Shown: positions 47,128 through 56,039 of the stretch, one piece after another
Numbering within the stretch: position 1 is the stretch's first letter
How the letters are laid out: every line of letters begins with the position of its first letter
Assembly (NCBI RefSeq): GCF_008086205.1
Contig: NZ_VSKK01000002.1
Coordinates: 1 to 64,000 of the forward strand
Length of the DNA: 64,000 bases
Direction of reading: 5' to 3'
Source of the DNA: Bizionia myxarmorum
Lineage (GTDB): Bacteria > Bacteroidota > Bacteroidia > Flavobacteriales > Flavobacteriaceae
Notes under the pieces: generated by a model
What the model was told of the DNA's origin: nothing
Databases searched by the model: none
Seen by the model: only the letters and a program-made list of their open reading frames with translations
Position numbers and translations under genes: made by a program

Positions 47128-47511
47128 TTATAATACAAACGATTCAAAGAGACCTTCCAAGGTCTCTTTTGGATTTGTACATAATCCAGAATGCGTTTTG
47201 GAACATTGAAGGATAGTGCTTTTTGAAGCCGCTAACCATCGGAATCTGTCGGATAATTCTAATTTTTCAATGGCTCCGCCATTTGGATTGCCATGACAAA
47301 CTAGTTCCCAAGATTTTAAATAATTTTCAATGTCAGCTAACTCTATTTCACTGGAAAATGCTTCAAATTTCTTCTCATCAATGTGAAATTTTATACCTAG
47401 AAATTTTTTGCGTTTGGAAAATAGAAGCACGCCAACGTTAAAGAATTCTTCACGTTCAACTTTAGGTACAAACCTGATAATGGCATATTCAAAAGGAACT
47501 TTATCTGGCAT
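47128..47511 (-). CDS. DUF3037 domain protein
   Basis: The product of 127 residues opens with PFEYAIIRFVPKVEREEFFNVGVLLF, the hallmark of DUF3037. It is always a small cytoplasmic protein, often beside a HipA-like kinase, as here; its role is unknown. The start overlaps the end of the kinase gene by 11 bases, so both are on one transcript. The cysteine synthase terminator is embedded in its last 14 codons. Confidence 0.8.
   Translation of the reverse strand: MPDKVPFEYAIIRFVPKVEREEFFNVGVLLFSKRKKFLGIKFHIDEKKFEAFSSEIELADIENYLKSWELVCHGNPNGGAIEKLELSDRFRWLAASKSTILQCSKTHSGLCTNPKETLEGLFESFVL
47146..47169. terminator. bidirectional terminator inside the DUF3037 3' end
   Basis: AAAGAGACCTT (47146-47156) pairs exactly with AAGGTCTCTTT (47159-47169) around CC, followed by T. 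It serves the plus-strand enzyme gene ending at 47111. It lies inside the last codons of the convergent DUF3037 gene. Confidence 0.7.
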
Positions 47512-48280
47512 CTTCAGCTTCTTTAACTAAATTATCAATCATAGCAAGTTTGGCCTCTATATACGTTTTGTAAGCTGCGCGAATTTCAATTGGTGAAATC
47601 GTATCATTCTCATGTCGCAACCAATCTTCCGGAATCAGCGCAATGATTTCTTGTGTTTTTAAATTGGTGAGTTTTTCTTTTATTTCTAATGAAGCTTCTT
47701 TCAGATTTTCTGCAAATTCTAATAGCACATGATCTTTTATAAGCGGGAAGGTGCGTGTTAAATGGTTCTCCCAAGTTGGCCAATTATGGTGAAAATAAAA
47801 ACTGGCGCCATTATCAATCACCCAAATTTCTTTATTCCATACTAATAGGTTGGTGTTTTTAGCGGTGCGGTCAATATTACTAATAAGGCTATCCAAAATT
47901 ACGATTTTAGAAGCCGTCATAGCATCAATTTTAGATGCTAACGGATCAAAAGTAATTGCGCTAGATAAATAATGCAATCCTAGATTTAAACCAACGCTGA
48001 ACTTAAGTAAGTCTTGAATTTCCTCATCAGGTTCTGTTTTACTAAAGGAATCATCCAAATTCATAAAAACCAATTCAGGAACATTCAAGCCAATTGCTCG
48101 CGCTATTTCACCGCCAAGAAGTTCAGCAATTAATGCTTTTTTACCTTGCCCGGCACCTCTAAACTTTAATACATATAGGAAGTCATCATCAGCTTTTACT
48201 ATAGCAGGAAGCGATCCACCTTCACGCAGTGGATTTATATATTGAACAACTTCAACGTGTCTGATTTCAATTTTATTCAT
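47501..48280 (-). CDS. HipA-like kinase
   Basis: The 259-residue product has the small HipA-family kinase core without HipA's usual N-terminal extension: YVLKFRGAGQG with a nucleotide-binding lysine near 55, GGEIARAIGLNVPE near 75, the catalytic loop SNIDRTAKNTN near 155-165, and metal-binding VIDNGASFYF. HipA kinases phosphorylate aminoacyl-tRNA synthetases or other targets in toxin modules. The partner here is a DUF3037 protein rather than HipB; whether the pair is a toxin-antitoxin unit is open. Confidence 0.8.
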   Translation of the reverse strand: MNKIEIRHVEVVQYINPLREGGSLPAIVKADDDFLYVLKFRGAGQGKKALIAELLGGEIARAIGLNVPELVFMNLDDSFSKTEPDEEIQDLLKFSVGLNLGLHYLSSAITFDPLASKIDAMTASKIVILDSLISNIDRTAKNTNLLVWNKEIWVIDNGASFYFHHNWPTWENHLTRTFPLIKDHVLLEFAENLKEASLEIKEKLTNLKTQEIIALIPEDWLRHENDTISPIEIRAAYKTYIEAKLAMIDNLVKEAEDAR

Positions 48281-48350
48281 AATAACGAAGATACTAAAAG
48301 TTAGAAGTAAATGGACGTGAAGAAAAGCACAATAATTATGCGTGGATTAT

Positions 48351-48884
48351 TTACTTAAGTAAAATAATACTATCTATTTCTAATTTAAAAGTTTGGGTTT
48401 TTTTATTCCCAATTAAAAAACCTATTTCTTCAATATTATTACTGGGAAAGGTTGGTAAGTCTAGTTTTCTACCACGAAAAACGGCTGGCATATCGGCAAA
48501 AGCAATGTTTATGGTTTCCCATTCGCCTGTAGTATTAAAAGTGGCCGCATAACTATATTCATAGGTTTTGTTGGATTTAACTCGAAATTGAAAAGGTTTA
48601 CCATCTCCTTTTATGCGCATTTGAAAATGTTTGAAATCGCCTTCCAGTTTTATTTTGCAATCATGTCTTACTGAAGAAAAGCCTCCATTATTTTCTAGGG
48701 ATATTTCGCCTTTAAAAACACCGAAACCATCTTCATTTATAGAAAACGAACCATTAGATTTCCCACCCATGACCACATCGTCTAAAACGTGCCAATCCGT
48801 TGATTTACTTTCTGAATTAAATTTATAAACAGGTATTGAAGTTTGCATGGTAAAAAGTATTGCTATGAAAACGAGATATTTCAT
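48351..48884 (-). CDS. CIA30-like secreted beta-sandwich protein
   Basis: The product of 177 residues has a signal peptide (MKYLVFIAILFTMQTSI) and a jelly-roll domain: WHVLDDVVMGGKSNGSF, GVFKGEISLENNGGFSSVR and FQFRVKSNKTYEYSYAA match the CIA30/NDUFAF1-like family, galactose-binding-like. In bacteria these are of unknown function, here probably periplasmic. It is a single gene on the minus strand, 71 bases from the HipA-like gene. Confidence 0.75.
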   Translation of the reverse strand: MKYLVFIAILFTMQTSIPVYKFNSESKSTDWHVLDDVVMGGKSNGSFSINEDGFGVFKGEISLENNGGFSSVRHDCKIKLEGDFKHFQMRIKGDGKPFQFRVKSNKTYEYSYAATFNTTGEWETINIAFADMPAVFRGRKLDLPTFPSNNIEEIGFLIGNKKTQTFKLEIDSIILLK

Positions 48885-48979
48885 AAGTAAATGTAGGTTC
48901 CAGTATTGGAACAGTACTGTAAAAATACGAAACTAAAAATGAAGTTTCTTAATTGGCTAAAAATGTCTAAATTAGAATT

Positions 48980-50251
48980 ATGCAAGAAGCCTTTTTACAT
49001 TATTTGTGGCAATTTAAAAAGTTTCAGATTTTGAATTTGAAAACAACGCATGGGCAAGCAGTAACTATTATTAAGTGCGGACAACACAATCACTTAGCGG
49101 GTCCAGACTTTTTTGCAGCCCAACTAAAAATTGACGATCAGCTTTGGGCCGGAAATGTGGAAATTCATATTAAATCTAGCGATTGGTATGTTCATAGTCA
49201 CGAAAAAGATGCAGCTTATCAAAATGTTATTCTTCATGTGGTCTGGGAACATGATACAGATATTTTCAGGAAGGATAATTCCGTTATTCCAACCTTGGAA
49301 CTCAAAAAATATAGTGATAAACAACTTTTAGATAATTATTACCAATTATTTTCAAAACAGCAGAAATGGATTAATTGTGAACCCGATTTTCATAGCACGG
49401 CGGATTTTTTGCTTAATAATTGGTTGGAGCGTTTATATATTGAACGTTTAGAGAAAAAAGCGGTTGCAATTTCGGATTTATTAGAGAAATTGAAAAATAA
49501 TTGGGAAGCGGTTTTATTTGTCATGCTGGCTAAAAATTTTGGCTTAAATATTAATGGTGATGCGTTTTTAAGTATGGCGCAGTCCTTAGATTTTAATATT
49601 ATTAGAAAACTTCAAAATAAACCAGAGGAACTGGAAGCACTTTTTTTTGGACAAGCTGGAGTTCTGGATGCTAATAGTCAAGAACCTTATGAACAGCATT
49701 TGGTAAAGCACTATCATTATTTAAAAAATAAATTTCAGCTAAACAATGATCATGTTACAAGTCCACAGTATTTTAAATTACGACCACCCAACTTTCCTAC
49801 TATTCGCTTATCGCAGTTAGCCCAATTATATTTAGAATCCGATAGTTTATTTTCTAAAACTATTGCTGGCACAACTTTAGAAGAATTTTATGTGCTTTTT
49901 CAGGTTGGCTGTTCCACTTTTTGGGAAAGTCATTATACGTTTCAAACCATTTCAAAGACTTCAAAAAAAATATTAACCAAAAGCTTTATAAATTTACTCA
50001 TTATAAATACCATTGTTCCTCTTAAATTCGCTTACTCTAAACATCAAGGGCAAGACCAAGTTTCAGAATTGCTAGATTTGATGAAGAAAGTCCCTTCGGA
50101 AAATAATACCATCGTAAAAAAGTTTAATGACTTAAAGCCTATGCCAGATTCGGCTTACGTTTCTCAAGCATTGTTACAACTGAAAACCCAGTATTGCGAT
50201 TTGAATAAATGTTTGCAATGCGCTATTGGAAATAGATTATTAAACAAATAA
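48980..50251 (+). CDS. DUF2851 family protein
   Basis: The product of 423 residues matches DUF2851, a Bacteroidota family: it begins MQEAFLHYLWQFKKF, continues GHNH-like HNHLAGPDFFAAQLKIDD and VEIHIKSSDWYVHSH, and has HVVWEHD. The family contains a PD-(D/E)xK-like core (D, then VEIHIK) and may be a nuclease or DNA-binding protein. Near the end is CNKCLQC-like KTQYCDLNKCLQCAIG. It begins a plus-strand run with the PspC and channel genes. Confidence 0.8.
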   Translation: MQEAFLHYLWQFKKFQILNLKTTHGQAVTIIKCGQHNHLAGPDFFAAQLKIDDQLWAGNVEIHIKSSDWYVHSHEKDAAYQNVILHVVWEHDTDIFRKDNSVIPTLELKKYSDKQLLDNYYQLFSKQQKWINCEPDFHSTADFLLNNWLERLYIERLEKKAVAISDLLEKLKNNWEAVLFVMLAKNFGLNINGDAFLSMAQSLDFNIIRKLQNKPEELEALFFGQAGVLDANSQEPYEQHLVKHYHYLKNKFQLNNDHVTSPQYFKLRPPNFPTIRLSQLAQLYLESDSLFSKTIAGTTLEEFYVLFQVGCSTFWESHYTFQTISKTSKKILTKSFINLLIINTIVPLKFAYSKHQGQDQVSELLDLMKKVPSENNTIVKKFNDLKPMPDSAYVSQALLQLKTQYCDLNKCLQCAIGNRLLNK

Positions 50252-50267
50252 ATTATTACATTGCAGT

Positions 50268-50495
50268 ATGAATATTCTTTACAAACCGTTGCTCTATTTT
50301 CAAAAGCATGGATTTTATGTCTGTCAGCGGATAGCGGACCGTATGGGCATTCGTGCTAAAGTGGTACGTACTTCTTTTATGTATCTTACCTTTGTAACAT
50401 TAGGTTTTGGTTTTGCGCTTTACTTATTTTTTGCTTTCTGGATGCGTATTAAAGATTTGTTATTCACTAAACGGTCCTCTGTTTTCGATCTATAG
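50268..50495 (+). CDS. PspC domain protein
   Basis: The product of 75 residues is a PspC-family membrane protein. YVCQRIADRMGIRAKVVRTSFMYLTFV matches the PspC helix-turn plus first membrane helix, and a hydrophobic FGFALYLFFAFW follows. In Bacteroidota such short proteins accompany envelope-stress genes. It starts 16 bases after the DUF2851 gene and its stop is 2 bases before the channel start, so the three form an operon. Confidence 0.8.
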   Translation: MNILYKPLLYFQKHGFYVCQRIADRMGIRAKVVRTSFMYLTFVTLGFGFALYLFFAFWMRIKDLLFTKRSSVFDL

Positions 50496-50497
50496 TT

Positions 50498-51520
50498 ATG
50501 AACACGTTCATGCTCAATCTGTTCCGCTCTAAAATAGTTATAGCCATTGGCTTATTAATTTTTCTACTTATTATTGGTGTAGTCGGTTTTATGTTTATGT
50601 CTGGTTATCGCTGGATAGATGCGCTTTATATGACCGTTATAACCGTTACTACGGTAGGTTTTGGTGAAGTACGCCCGCTAGATGATGCGTCAAAAATGTT
50701 CACTATTTTCCTTATTCTTACCAGTATTGTTATTGTTGGTTATGCTATTAGTGTTATTACAGAATTCATTTTAAGTAAAAATAATTTTGAAGATTTAAAA
50801 CAGAAAAAAATGCAAAAAAAGATTGATAATCTTTCTGATCATATTATTATTTGTGGCTATGGCAGAAATGGCAAACAGGCTGCCCACAAATTAATGGCCT
50901 ATAAAAAACCGTTTGTAATTATTGAGCGCAATAAAGAGGTGATTGATAAATATCAAAGTGAAATGGTACCGTTTGTCCTTGGAAATGCCAATGAAGATGA
51001 AATTTTGCTGCTAGCCGGAATTGAACGCGCTACGACCTTAATTTCGGCATTACCTAATGATGCTGATAATTTGTTTGTGGTTTTATCTGCAAGACAAATT
51101 AATAACGAAATGATTATTATAAGTCGTGCTTCACAAGAAACCTCTTATAACAAACTAAAATTGGCAGGGGCTAATAATGTAATTTTACCAGATAAAATTG
51201 GTGGTGATCATATGGCGTCTTTAGTAGTAGTACCCGATTTAATTGAATTTATAGATAATTTATCCATTGGAGGAAAATCTAATATAAACATTGAAGAAAT
51301 TGCAGTGAGCAAGCTTTATGATGCCTCCAATATTAAGACCATTCGTGATCTGGATTTACGAAATAAAACAGGCTGTAACGTTATAGGTTACAAAGATGGA
51401 AATGGTGAGTATATTATTAACCCAGAAGCCGAGCAGCCACTTATGCCAAACGGTAAAATTATAGTGCTTGGTAGGCCAGAGCAGATTATGAAGTTGAATT
51501 CTATTTATAATATCAAATAA
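50498..51520 (+). CDS. potassium channel with RCK (TrkA-N) domain
   Basis: The product of 340 residues has two membrane helices (about 12-34 and 68-88) separated by the selectivity filter TVGFGE at 52-57 (GFG in place of the usual GYG). The cytoplasmic part is an RCK domain starting IIICGYGRNGK near 114-124 with acidic IERNKE and NANEDEIL, followed by a TrkA-C-like end. It should be a gated K+ channel of the Kch/MthK kind. It starts 2 bases after the PspC gene. Confidence 0.92.
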   Translation: MNTFMLNLFRSKIVIAIGLLIFLLIIGVVGFMFMSGYRWIDALYMTVITVTTVGFGEVRPLDDASKMFTIFLILTSIVIVGYAISVITEFILSKNNFEDLKQKKMQKKIDNLSDHIIICGYGRNGKQAAHKLMAYKKPFVIIERNKEVIDKYQSEMVPFVLGNANEDEILLLAGIERATTLISALPNDADNLFVVLSARQINNEMIIISRASQETSYNKLKLAGANNVILPDKIGGDHMASLVVVPDLIEFIDNLSIGGKSNINIEEIAVSKLYDASNIKTIRDLDLRNKTGCNVIGYKDGNGEYIINPEAEQPLMPNGKIIVLGRPEQIMKLNSIYNIK

Positions 51521-51616
51521 TCAAAATTTGTTTTTAACAACAGATGTTTTAAAAACTCAATGTTTTTTTGCATCTTGTCCTACTAATTTAAAAAAAACTA
51601 ACTAACAATAAATCTT

Positions 51617-53686
51617 ATGAAGAAAATTCTTCTTTCAATTTTCACTGTAATACTACCAATACTAGGGTTTGCACAAGATTTTGAAATCGTGGGTGACGTT
51701 TCAAACCCTTCAACTTCTATCAATGATGGTGTAGTTACTATTACAGTTAAAGGTGGAGTAGAGCCTTTTACATACCGCTGGAGTAACCAAAAGACATCTT
51801 TAAAGTCTAATAGATCTATAGGACTGACAGAAGGTGTGCCTTACACTGTGCTCGTAACTGATGCAACAGGCGCTAGTAAAACAGCGGTTTTTACAGTTAA
51901 AGCAGATGCCATAACAGAAATTTTTAATGGTACCATGACCCCAGCCGTTGGTGCTTTGGGCTCTGTACTTTTTTGGGATCCATTTGCTGCCGTGGGAGTT
52001 TATGACCCGGTTGTTTACGCAGATCAGAAACAAATTGGTATACCGAATTGGACTAATGATATTAATAATAAATACACACTAGTAAAATGGCTTAAAGCTG
52101 ATGGTGCAAAAGTAGTTAATGATGAGCCTATTGCTATTATTTCAGATAATTTAGGAAAAGAAACGACCGTAAACTCTTTAGGAAAAGGAACTTTAAAACA
52201 GTTAACGGCAGAAGGAAAAGTTATTTATAATTCAGAAAATTCGAAACATGTTATTGAACAAGGTGCGCATTTTTTCGCACAAGTGAAATATGATGAACCT
52301 CTTGTATTAACGCATCCAAATGGTGATCCTCTTACAAAGCCAATTTCATTTATTGTAATTTGGTTAGTTCTTGGTGCTTTATTCTTTACCATACGAATGG
52401 GTTTTATAAACATTCGTGGGTTTAAACATGCTATTGACTTAGCACGCGGAAAATATGATGATCCAGATGCGCCAGGTCAGGTTACACACTTTCAAGCTTT
52501 GGCAACAGCTGTTTCAGGAACTGTTGGTTTAGGAAATATTGCAGGTGTTGCCGTGGCTGTTTCATTAGGAGGCGCGGGAGCAACTTTCTGGATGATTGTT
52601 TGTGGTTTATTAGGTATGTCAACCAAATTTGTAGAATGTACTCTAGGTGTAAAATATCGTGATATTTTACCTGATGGCCGTGTATTTGGTGGCCCTATGA
52701 ACTATTTACGTTACGGTTTAGAAAAACGTAATATGAAAGGTATTGGTAAAGTACTTGCGGGTATGTTTGCTGTTTTGGCTGTTGGTGCTTCTTTTGGAGG
52801 TGGTAACATGTTCCAAGCCAACCAATCTTTTGAGCAATTAGCTGGGCAATTCCCAATGTTAGAAGGTAATGGATTTGCTTTCGGTATCGTAACAGCCATA
52901 TTAGTTGGTGTAGTTATTATTGGAGGAATTAATAGTATTGCTAAAGTTACAGGGAAAGTAGTTCCAGTAATGGCGTCCATTTATATAGTTGCTGCTTTAG
53001 CCGTGATTATCATGAATATACAAAATATAGGTCCGGCATTTTCTGCCATCTATGAAGGTGCTTTTAATCCATCAGCCTTAAAAGGTGGTGTTATTGGGGT
53101 GTTAGTTGTTGGTTTCCAACGTGCGGCATTCTCAAACGAGGCCGGTGTTGGATCTGCTGCCATTGCGCATAGTACAGCAAAAACGAATAATCCGCCGTCT
53201 GAAGGTTTCGTAGCTTTACTAGAGCCATTTATTGATACCGTGGTTGTTTGTACTTTAACTGCATTAGTTCTTATTTTTACAGGAATGCATGAAGTAGAAG
53301 GTTTAGCAGGTGCACAATTAACTTCAGATGCTTTTGGTAGCCAAATTTCTTGGTTCCCTTATGTATTAGCAGTAGCTGTTTTCTTATTCGCATTTTCAAC
53401 TATGATTTCATGGTCTTACTATGGTATGAGAGCTTGGACATACTTATTTGGAAAGAGTAAAAAAATTGAATTTATTTATAAAATGTTATTTTTAGTATTC
53501 GTAGTTATTGGAGCTTCTGTAAGTTTAGGTGCTGTTCTTGACTTCTCGGATATGATGATATTAGCTATGTCATTTCCGAATATTATTGGACTTTACATTA
53601 TGTCTGGTGAAGTGAAAGTGGATTTAGGAGAATACATCAAAAAATTAAAGTCTAACCAATTATACAGGAAGTTGGAAGGAAAATAA
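51617..53686 (+). CDS. AGCS sodium:alanine symporter with exported SprB-like domain
   Basis: The 689-residue product is a fusion. Residues 1-20 form a signal peptide; 21-95 are an Ig-like SprB-type repeat ([24 protein letters not shown]); 100-240 form a second soluble part whose segment [19 protein letters not shown] resembles a lipoyl/biotinyl hammerhead fold; and from about 250 follow ten or more helices of the AGCS sodium/alanine symporter, with [18 protein letters not shown] and [16 protein letters not shown]. The soluble part would face the periplasm. Plain AGCS transporters are about 450-550 residues. A terminator lies at 53706, inside the next gene. Confidence 0.85.
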   Translation: MKKILLSIFTVILPILGFAQDFEIVGDVSNPSTSINDGVVTITVKGGVEPFTYRWSNQKTSLKSNRSIGLTEGVPYTVLVTDATGASKTAVFTVKADAITEIFNGTMTPAVGALGSVLFWDPFAAVGVYDPVVYADQKQIGIPNWTNDINNKYTLVKWLKADGAKVVNDEPIAIISDNLGKETTVNSLGKGTLKQLTAEGKVIYNSENSKHVIEQGAHFFAQVKYDEPLVLTHPNGDPLTKPISFIVIWLVLGALFFTIRMGFINIRGFKHAIDLARGKYDDPDAPGQVTHFQALATAVSGTVGLGNIAGVAVAVSLGGAGATFWMIVCGLLGMSTKFVECTLGVKYRDILPDGRVFGGPMNYLRYGLEKRNMKGIGKVLAGMFAVLAVGASFGGGNMFQANQSFEQLAGQFPMLEGNGFAFGIVTAILVGVVIIGGINSIAKVTGKVVPVMASIYIVAALAVIIMNIQNIGPAFSAIYEGAFNPSALKGGVIGVLVVGFQRAAFSNEAGVGSAAIAHSTAKTNNPPSEGFVALLEPFIDTVVVCTLTALVLIFTGMHEVEGLAGAQLTSDAFGSQISWFPYVLAVAVFLFAFSTMISWSYYGMRAWTYLFGKSKKIEFIYKMLFLVFVVIGASVSLGAVLDFSDMMILAMSFPNIIGLYIMSGEVKVDLGEYIKKLKSNQLYRKLEGK

Positions 53687-53695
53687 CCGCTTTAT

Positions 53696-54574
53696 ATGAA
53701 CATACAAAAATCCCATTTCACGTTTACCAAAAAACAGCGAAATGGGATTTTTCTGTTAATTTCTTTCATGGTTATACTTCAAGTGGCCTATTATTTTTAT
53801 AATAAATCCTTGACAAGCGAAATCGAAACGAACTTTGTTAACGAAGCGTTTCAAAGGGAAATTGATTCGCTCAAAATGGTTGAGAGTGAAAAGTCTAAAC
53901 CGAAAATATTTCCTTTTAATCCTAATTATATTACCGATTACAAAGGCTATTCTTTAGGAATGACAAATGAAGAAATAGATAGACTTCATGCATTTAGAGC
54001 AACGGATAAATGGGTAAATTCGGCCAAGGAATTTCAGCAGGTAACTGGCGTTTCAGATTCCATACTGGCCCTTTTATCACCATATTTTAAATTCCCAAAT
54101 TGGGTAACCAACCCGAAGACTCGCACATATGCCCAAACAGATTATAGCCATAAACCTAAACCCTTTGCAGAAAAAATAGATTTGAACATTGCTACAGCCG
54201 CGCAATTAAAACGTATAAATGGTGTAGGAGAAAAATTATCAGAACGCATCATTGTGTATCGTGATAAAATGGGAGGTCTTTTTATTGCCGATGTGCAACT
54301 GTCCGAAGTTTATGGCTTATCACCAGAAGTTATAGCGCGTATTCAAGAACAATTCACAGTGAAGACCCCAAAATCCATTAAACGAATTAATTTAAATACG
54401 GCTACGCGGGAAGAATTAGTCACCATTCAGTATATAGATTATGAAGTCGCGCACAACATTATAGAGCAACGGACCTTGCGTGATGGCTTCCAATCCTTGA
54501 ATGATTTAACGAAAGTTAAGGACTTTCCGGTAAACAAATTTGAGATTATTGCATTATATTTGTCAATCAATTAA
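53696..54574 (+). CDS. helix-hairpin-helix DNA-binding-like membrane protein
   Basis: The product of 292 residues has a single N-terminal membrane helix (about 18-36) and then helix-hairpin-helix motifs, IDLNIATAAQLKRINGVGEKLS near 161-182 and INLNTATREELVTIQYIDYE near 231-250, the ComEA-like pattern. It may bind DNA at the envelope. The start at 53696 is the one that gives the family's usual opening, KSHFTFTKKQRNGIFLL. A perfect terminator hairpin lies within these first codons. Confidence 0.8.
   Translation: MNIQKSHFTFTKKQRNGIFLLISFMVILQVAYYFYNKSLTSEIETNFVNEAFQREIDSLKMVESEKSKPKIFPFNPNYITDYKGYSLGMTNEEIDRLHAFRATDKWVNSAKEFQQVTGVSDSILALLSPYFKFPNWVTNPKTRTYAQTDYSHKPKPFAEKIDLNIATAAQLKRINGVGEKLSERIIVYRDKMGGLFIADVQLSEVYGLSPEVIARIQEQFTVKTPKSIKRINLNTATREELVTIQYIDYEVAHNIIEQRTLRDGFQSLNDLTKVKDFPVNKFEIIALYLSIN
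53706..53752 (+). terminator. coding-overlapping terminator of the symporter gene
   Basis: AAAAATCCCATTTC (53706-53719) pairs exactly with GAAATGGGATTTTT (53739-53752) around a 19-base loop and ends in five T before C. It is a strong hairpin that lies within codons 4-19 of the helix-hairpin-helix gene, whose ATG is at 53696. Confidence 0.75.
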
Positions 54575-54595
54575 TTATATAAAAAAAATAAATTT

Positions 54596-55765
54596 ATGAA
54601 TACTATGTACTTCACCGAAGAGCATAACTTGTTTAGGCAGAGCTTAAAAGATTTTTTACAAAAAGAAGTAGTTCCACATATTGAGAAATGGGAGAAAGAT
54701 GGAACGGTAGAACGTTTTATTTGGAAAAAATTTGGCGATATGGGCTTCTTCGGCGTGAACTATCCGGAAGCATATGGCGGATTAAATTTAGACTTATTTT
54801 ATACCATTATATTTCTTGAAGAATTACAAAAAGTAAATTCAGGAGGTTTTGCAGCTAATATGTGGGCGCATGCGTATTTAGCTATGACGCACGTAAATGC
54901 TGAAGGTAGCGATGCCATTAAAGAAAAATATTTAACGGCAAGTATCAGTGGCGACATGATTGGATGCTTGTGTGTAACGGAACCTTTTGGCGGTAGTGAT
55001 GTGGCAGCAATGCGGACAACAGCTGTAAAAGAAGGTGATACTTATGTGCTTAACGGTTCTAAAACTTTTATTACTAATGGGATTTATAGCGATTATTTAG
55101 TGGTTGCGGCCAAAACAAATCCAGAGTTAGGAAATAAAGGAATTAGTATGTTTATCATGGATAGAGATACACCAGGTATTTCAGCAACCAAATTGGATAA
55201 ATTAGGATGGAGAGCAAGTGATACGGCTGAAATAGCTTTTGATAACGTTACGATTCCTGCTGAAAATTTAATGGGTGAAGTCAATAAAGGCTTCCCGTAT
55301 ATTATGCAGCATTTCGCTTTTGAGCGGTTAATTATGGGGGTAAATGCACATGCTAGAGCTGAATTTGCTTTAGATTATGCTAAACAATATATGAGTGAGC
55401 GCTATGCTTTTGGAAAAAGCATCAACAATTTCCAAGCTTTACGTCATGCCTATGCGGATGCGTATGCACACATGACTGTTTGTAAAGAATTTAACTACAC
55501 CGTTACAAGTCGTATGGACAAAGGTGAATACGTGGTTAAAGAAGCTACTATTTCCAAATTACAATCAACAAAAATGTCTGATGAGGTTATTTACCAGTGT
55601 CTACAGTTTTTAGGTGGTTACGGTTATATGGAAGAATATCCAATGGCGCGATTATCTCGTGATAGCCGTTTAGGACCAATTGGTGGTGGAACCTCTGAAA
55701 TCTTACGCGAGATTATCGCCAAAATGACATTGGATGGTAAGGACTATAAGCCTGCTACTAATTAA
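54596..55765 (+). CDS. acyl-CoA dehydrogenase family protein
   Basis: This FAD enzyme of 389 residues has the family signatures CLCVTEPFGGSDVAAM near 124-139 and the late QFLGGYGYMEEYPMARLSRDSR in pieces, with the catalytic E in FGGGTSEI-like GGGTSEILREIIAKM. It should dehydrogenate an acyl-CoA, substrate length unknown. The start could also be ATG at 54605. The last 18 codons are copied three more times downstream as an 88-base tandem repeat; the first copy keeps the reading frame to the stop. Confidence 0.9.
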   Translation: MNTMYFTEEHNLFRQSLKDFLQKEVVPHIEKWEKDGTVERFIWKKFGDMGFFGVNYPEAYGGLNLDLFYTIIFLEELQKVNSGGFAANMWAHAYLAMTHVNAEGSDAIKEKYLTASISGDMIGCLCVTEPFGGSDVAAMRTTAVKEGDTYVLNGSKTFITNGIYSDYLVVAAKTNPELGNKGISMFIMDRDTPGISATKLDKLGWRASDTAEIAFDNVTIPAENLMGEVNKGFPYIMQHFAFERLIMGVNAHARAEFALDYAKQYMSERYAFGKSINNFQALRHAYADAYAHMTVCKEFNYTVTSRMDKGEYVVKEATISKLQSTKMSDEVIYQCLQFLGGYGYMEEYPMARLSRDSRLGPIGGGTSEILREIIAKMTLDGKDYKPATN

Positions 55766-56036
55766 AAATAAGCGTTGTTTTGGCAAAAATTATTTAGAGA
55801 TTATCGCCAAAATGACATTGGATGGTAAGGACTATAAGCCTGCTACTAATTAAAAATAAGCGTTGTTTTGGCGAAAATTATTTAGAGATTATCGCCAAAA
55901 TGACATTGGATTGCAAGGACTACAAGCCTGCATCTAATTAAAAACAAGCGTTGTTTTGGCGAAAATAATATAACAATTTCGCCAAAATGACGTTTTTTGG
56001 AAAAGATTATCAACTTGCTATTAAGTAAACTAACTA
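55710..56036 (+). repeat. 88-base tandem repeat from the 3' end of the acyl-CoA dehydrogenase gene
   Basis: Copies start at 55710 (inside the gene), 55798 and 55886 with an exact 88-base period, plus a degraded fourth, its TCGCC core at 55979, ending near 56036. Copy 2 is nearly identical to copy 1, copy 3 has about seven changes and copy 4 is largely degenerate. Each copy begins ATCGCCAAAATGACATTGGA and ends near TTGTTTTGGC, giving an 8-9 base inverted repeat TCGCCAAAA/TTTTGGCGA per unit. It fills the gap to the next gene at 56040. Confidence 0.95.
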
Positions 56037-56039
56037 TAA

